A DNA stretch of 32,131 bases, from the NCBI GenBank assembly GCA_949299335.1, contig CASGAD010000001.1, positions 1 to 32,131 of the forward strand. Direction: 5' to 3'. The position numbers and the translations under genes were made by a program. Shown piece after piece: positions 31,907 through 32,131 of the stretch. Source of the DNA: an uncultured bacterium. GTDB lineage: Bacteria > Bacillota_I > Bacilli_A > RFN20 > CAG-826. Each line of letters starts with the position of its first letter. Position 1 is the first letter of the stretch. The notes under the pieces were generated by a model. It made no database searches. It saw only the letters and a list, made by a program, of their open reading frames with translations, and was not told the DNA's origin.

Positions 31907-32049
31907 GCGGCAAAAAGCCAGTTGCTGTGAGTAACAGCCGTGCAAGAGATCTTTGAAAACTAAATAGATGTACAAACAAAAAGAAAACGTCAATTTATTT
32001 AAGAAATTCTTTAAATTAACAACCAGAATAATTTTGAACTAGATATAAA
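31903..32049 (+). ncRNA. 16S rRNA leader with three-way junction and boxA
   Basis: The leader begins with a compact fold: outer stem GCACG/CGTGC (31903-31907 with 31939-31943) enclosing two hairpins, GGC-AAAAA-GCC (31909-31919) and GCTGT-GAGTA-ACAGC (31924-31938). Then comes ATCTTTGAAAACTA (31949-31962), which matches the Bacillota rRNA boxA where NusB/S10 load. The remaining AT-rich part should contain the 5' strand of the RNase III processing stem, whose partner is outside the window. Confidence 0.65.
31949..31962 (+). promoter_or_regulatory. boxA antitermination element
   Basis: The core TCTTTGAAAACT is the familiar sequence upstream of Bacillota 16S genes. It links to nusA in this window, since NusA and NusB/S10 form the rRNA antitermination complex. 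Confidence 0.75.
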
Positions 32050-32131
32050 CTATTTGAGAGTTTGATGCTGGCTCAGGATGAACGCTGGCGGTGTGCCTAA
32101 TACATGCAAGTCGAGCGAGAGAGCTTGCTCT
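32050..32131 (+). rRNA. rrs: 16S ribosomal RNA, 5' end (partial)
   Basis: AGAGTTTGATGCTGGCTCAG (32057-32076) corresponds to E. coli positions 8-27, followed by GATGAACGCTGGCGG and CCTAATACATGCAAGTCGA, all universal bacterial 16S sequence. The gene therefore starts near 32050 and is cut off in the V1 region by the window end. The bases after the conserved block agree with a Bacilli/Mollicutes-related organism but are too few to classify it. Confidence 0.97.

Noticed and set aside
1-32131. Mycoplasma/Spiroplasma genetic code (UGA as Trp)
   Set aside because: ylxR and ftsK end naturally at TGA just where the next gene starts, and tryptophans in conserved motifs (for example NGRWAKK in UppS, YNWGYDP in PulA) are TGG.
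1-32131. Mobile element, prophage, defence island or CRISPR array
   Set aside because: All sizeable genes are core housekeeping families in a conserved order; no transposase, integrase, terminal repeats or spaced direct repeats were seen.

Overview
The window is AT-rich (by eye roughly 30% G+C) and reads as a compact Bacillota chromosome segment of the walled, Mollicutes-related kind (an RF39/Erysipelotrichia-like lineage is my inference). Evidence: gene content and order follow the Bacillus uppS-to-spoIIIE segment; UGA is an ordinary stop (ylxR and ftsK end in TGA) and Trp is TGG, so this is not Mycoplasma code 4; undecaprenyl-phosphate genes uppS and uppP imply a peptidoglycan cell. The last ~80 bases are the 5' end of a 16S rRNA gene.

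Layout. 1-263: start of a minus-strand gene with a structured leader that appears to hide its ribosome binding site, divergent from an EF-G paralogue (264-2321) that carries a catabolite-responsive (cre) box between promoter and start. 2450-5851: isoprenoid operon dxs-ispH-uppS (MEP pathway into the undecaprenyl lipid carrier). 5903-10728: rimP-nusA-ylxR-infB-rbfA, the transcription/translation-initiation operon with a terminator-like hairpin in its leader. 10750-11895: minus-strand TtcA-type tRNA thiolase with an extra C-terminal domain, sitting where truB is usually found, convergent on rbfA and sharing a bidirectional terminator with it. 12032-13338: ribF, then rpsO with its own promoter and structured leader. 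13387-17826: heterodimeric ABC exporter pair plus uppP. 17985-22630: RNA-decay cluster pnp, yfcE-like phosphodiesterase, and an RNase J2-like protein that has lost most metal ligands. 22631-22947: non-coding, two terminators. 22948-29096: ftsK-acpS-pulA-plsC. 29097-30392: minus-strand rRNA m5C methyltransferase, stop-to-stop with plsC. 30455-31753: pyrimidine-nucleoside phosphorylase. 31754-32049: terminator, rRNA promoter region and leader with boxA. 32050-end: 16S rRNA.

The genes are mainly housekeeping: gene expression machinery (EF-G-like, RimP, NusA, IF-2, RbfA, S15, PNPase, RNase J-like, RNA modification), envelope and lipid precursors (Dxs, IspH, UppS, UppP, AcpS, PlsC), chromosome segregation (FtsK) and a little carbon and nucleoside salvage (PulA, Pdp). 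No CRISPR array, transposon, prophage or tRNA gene was seen. The least ordinary points are the RNase J-like pseudoenzyme, the anti-Shine-Dalgarno leader at the left edge, and a recurring gene-start architecture in which a -10 box lies only 6-8 bases before the ATG with no ribosome binding site, predicting leaderless mRNAs for dxs, ribF, ftsK and rsmF.
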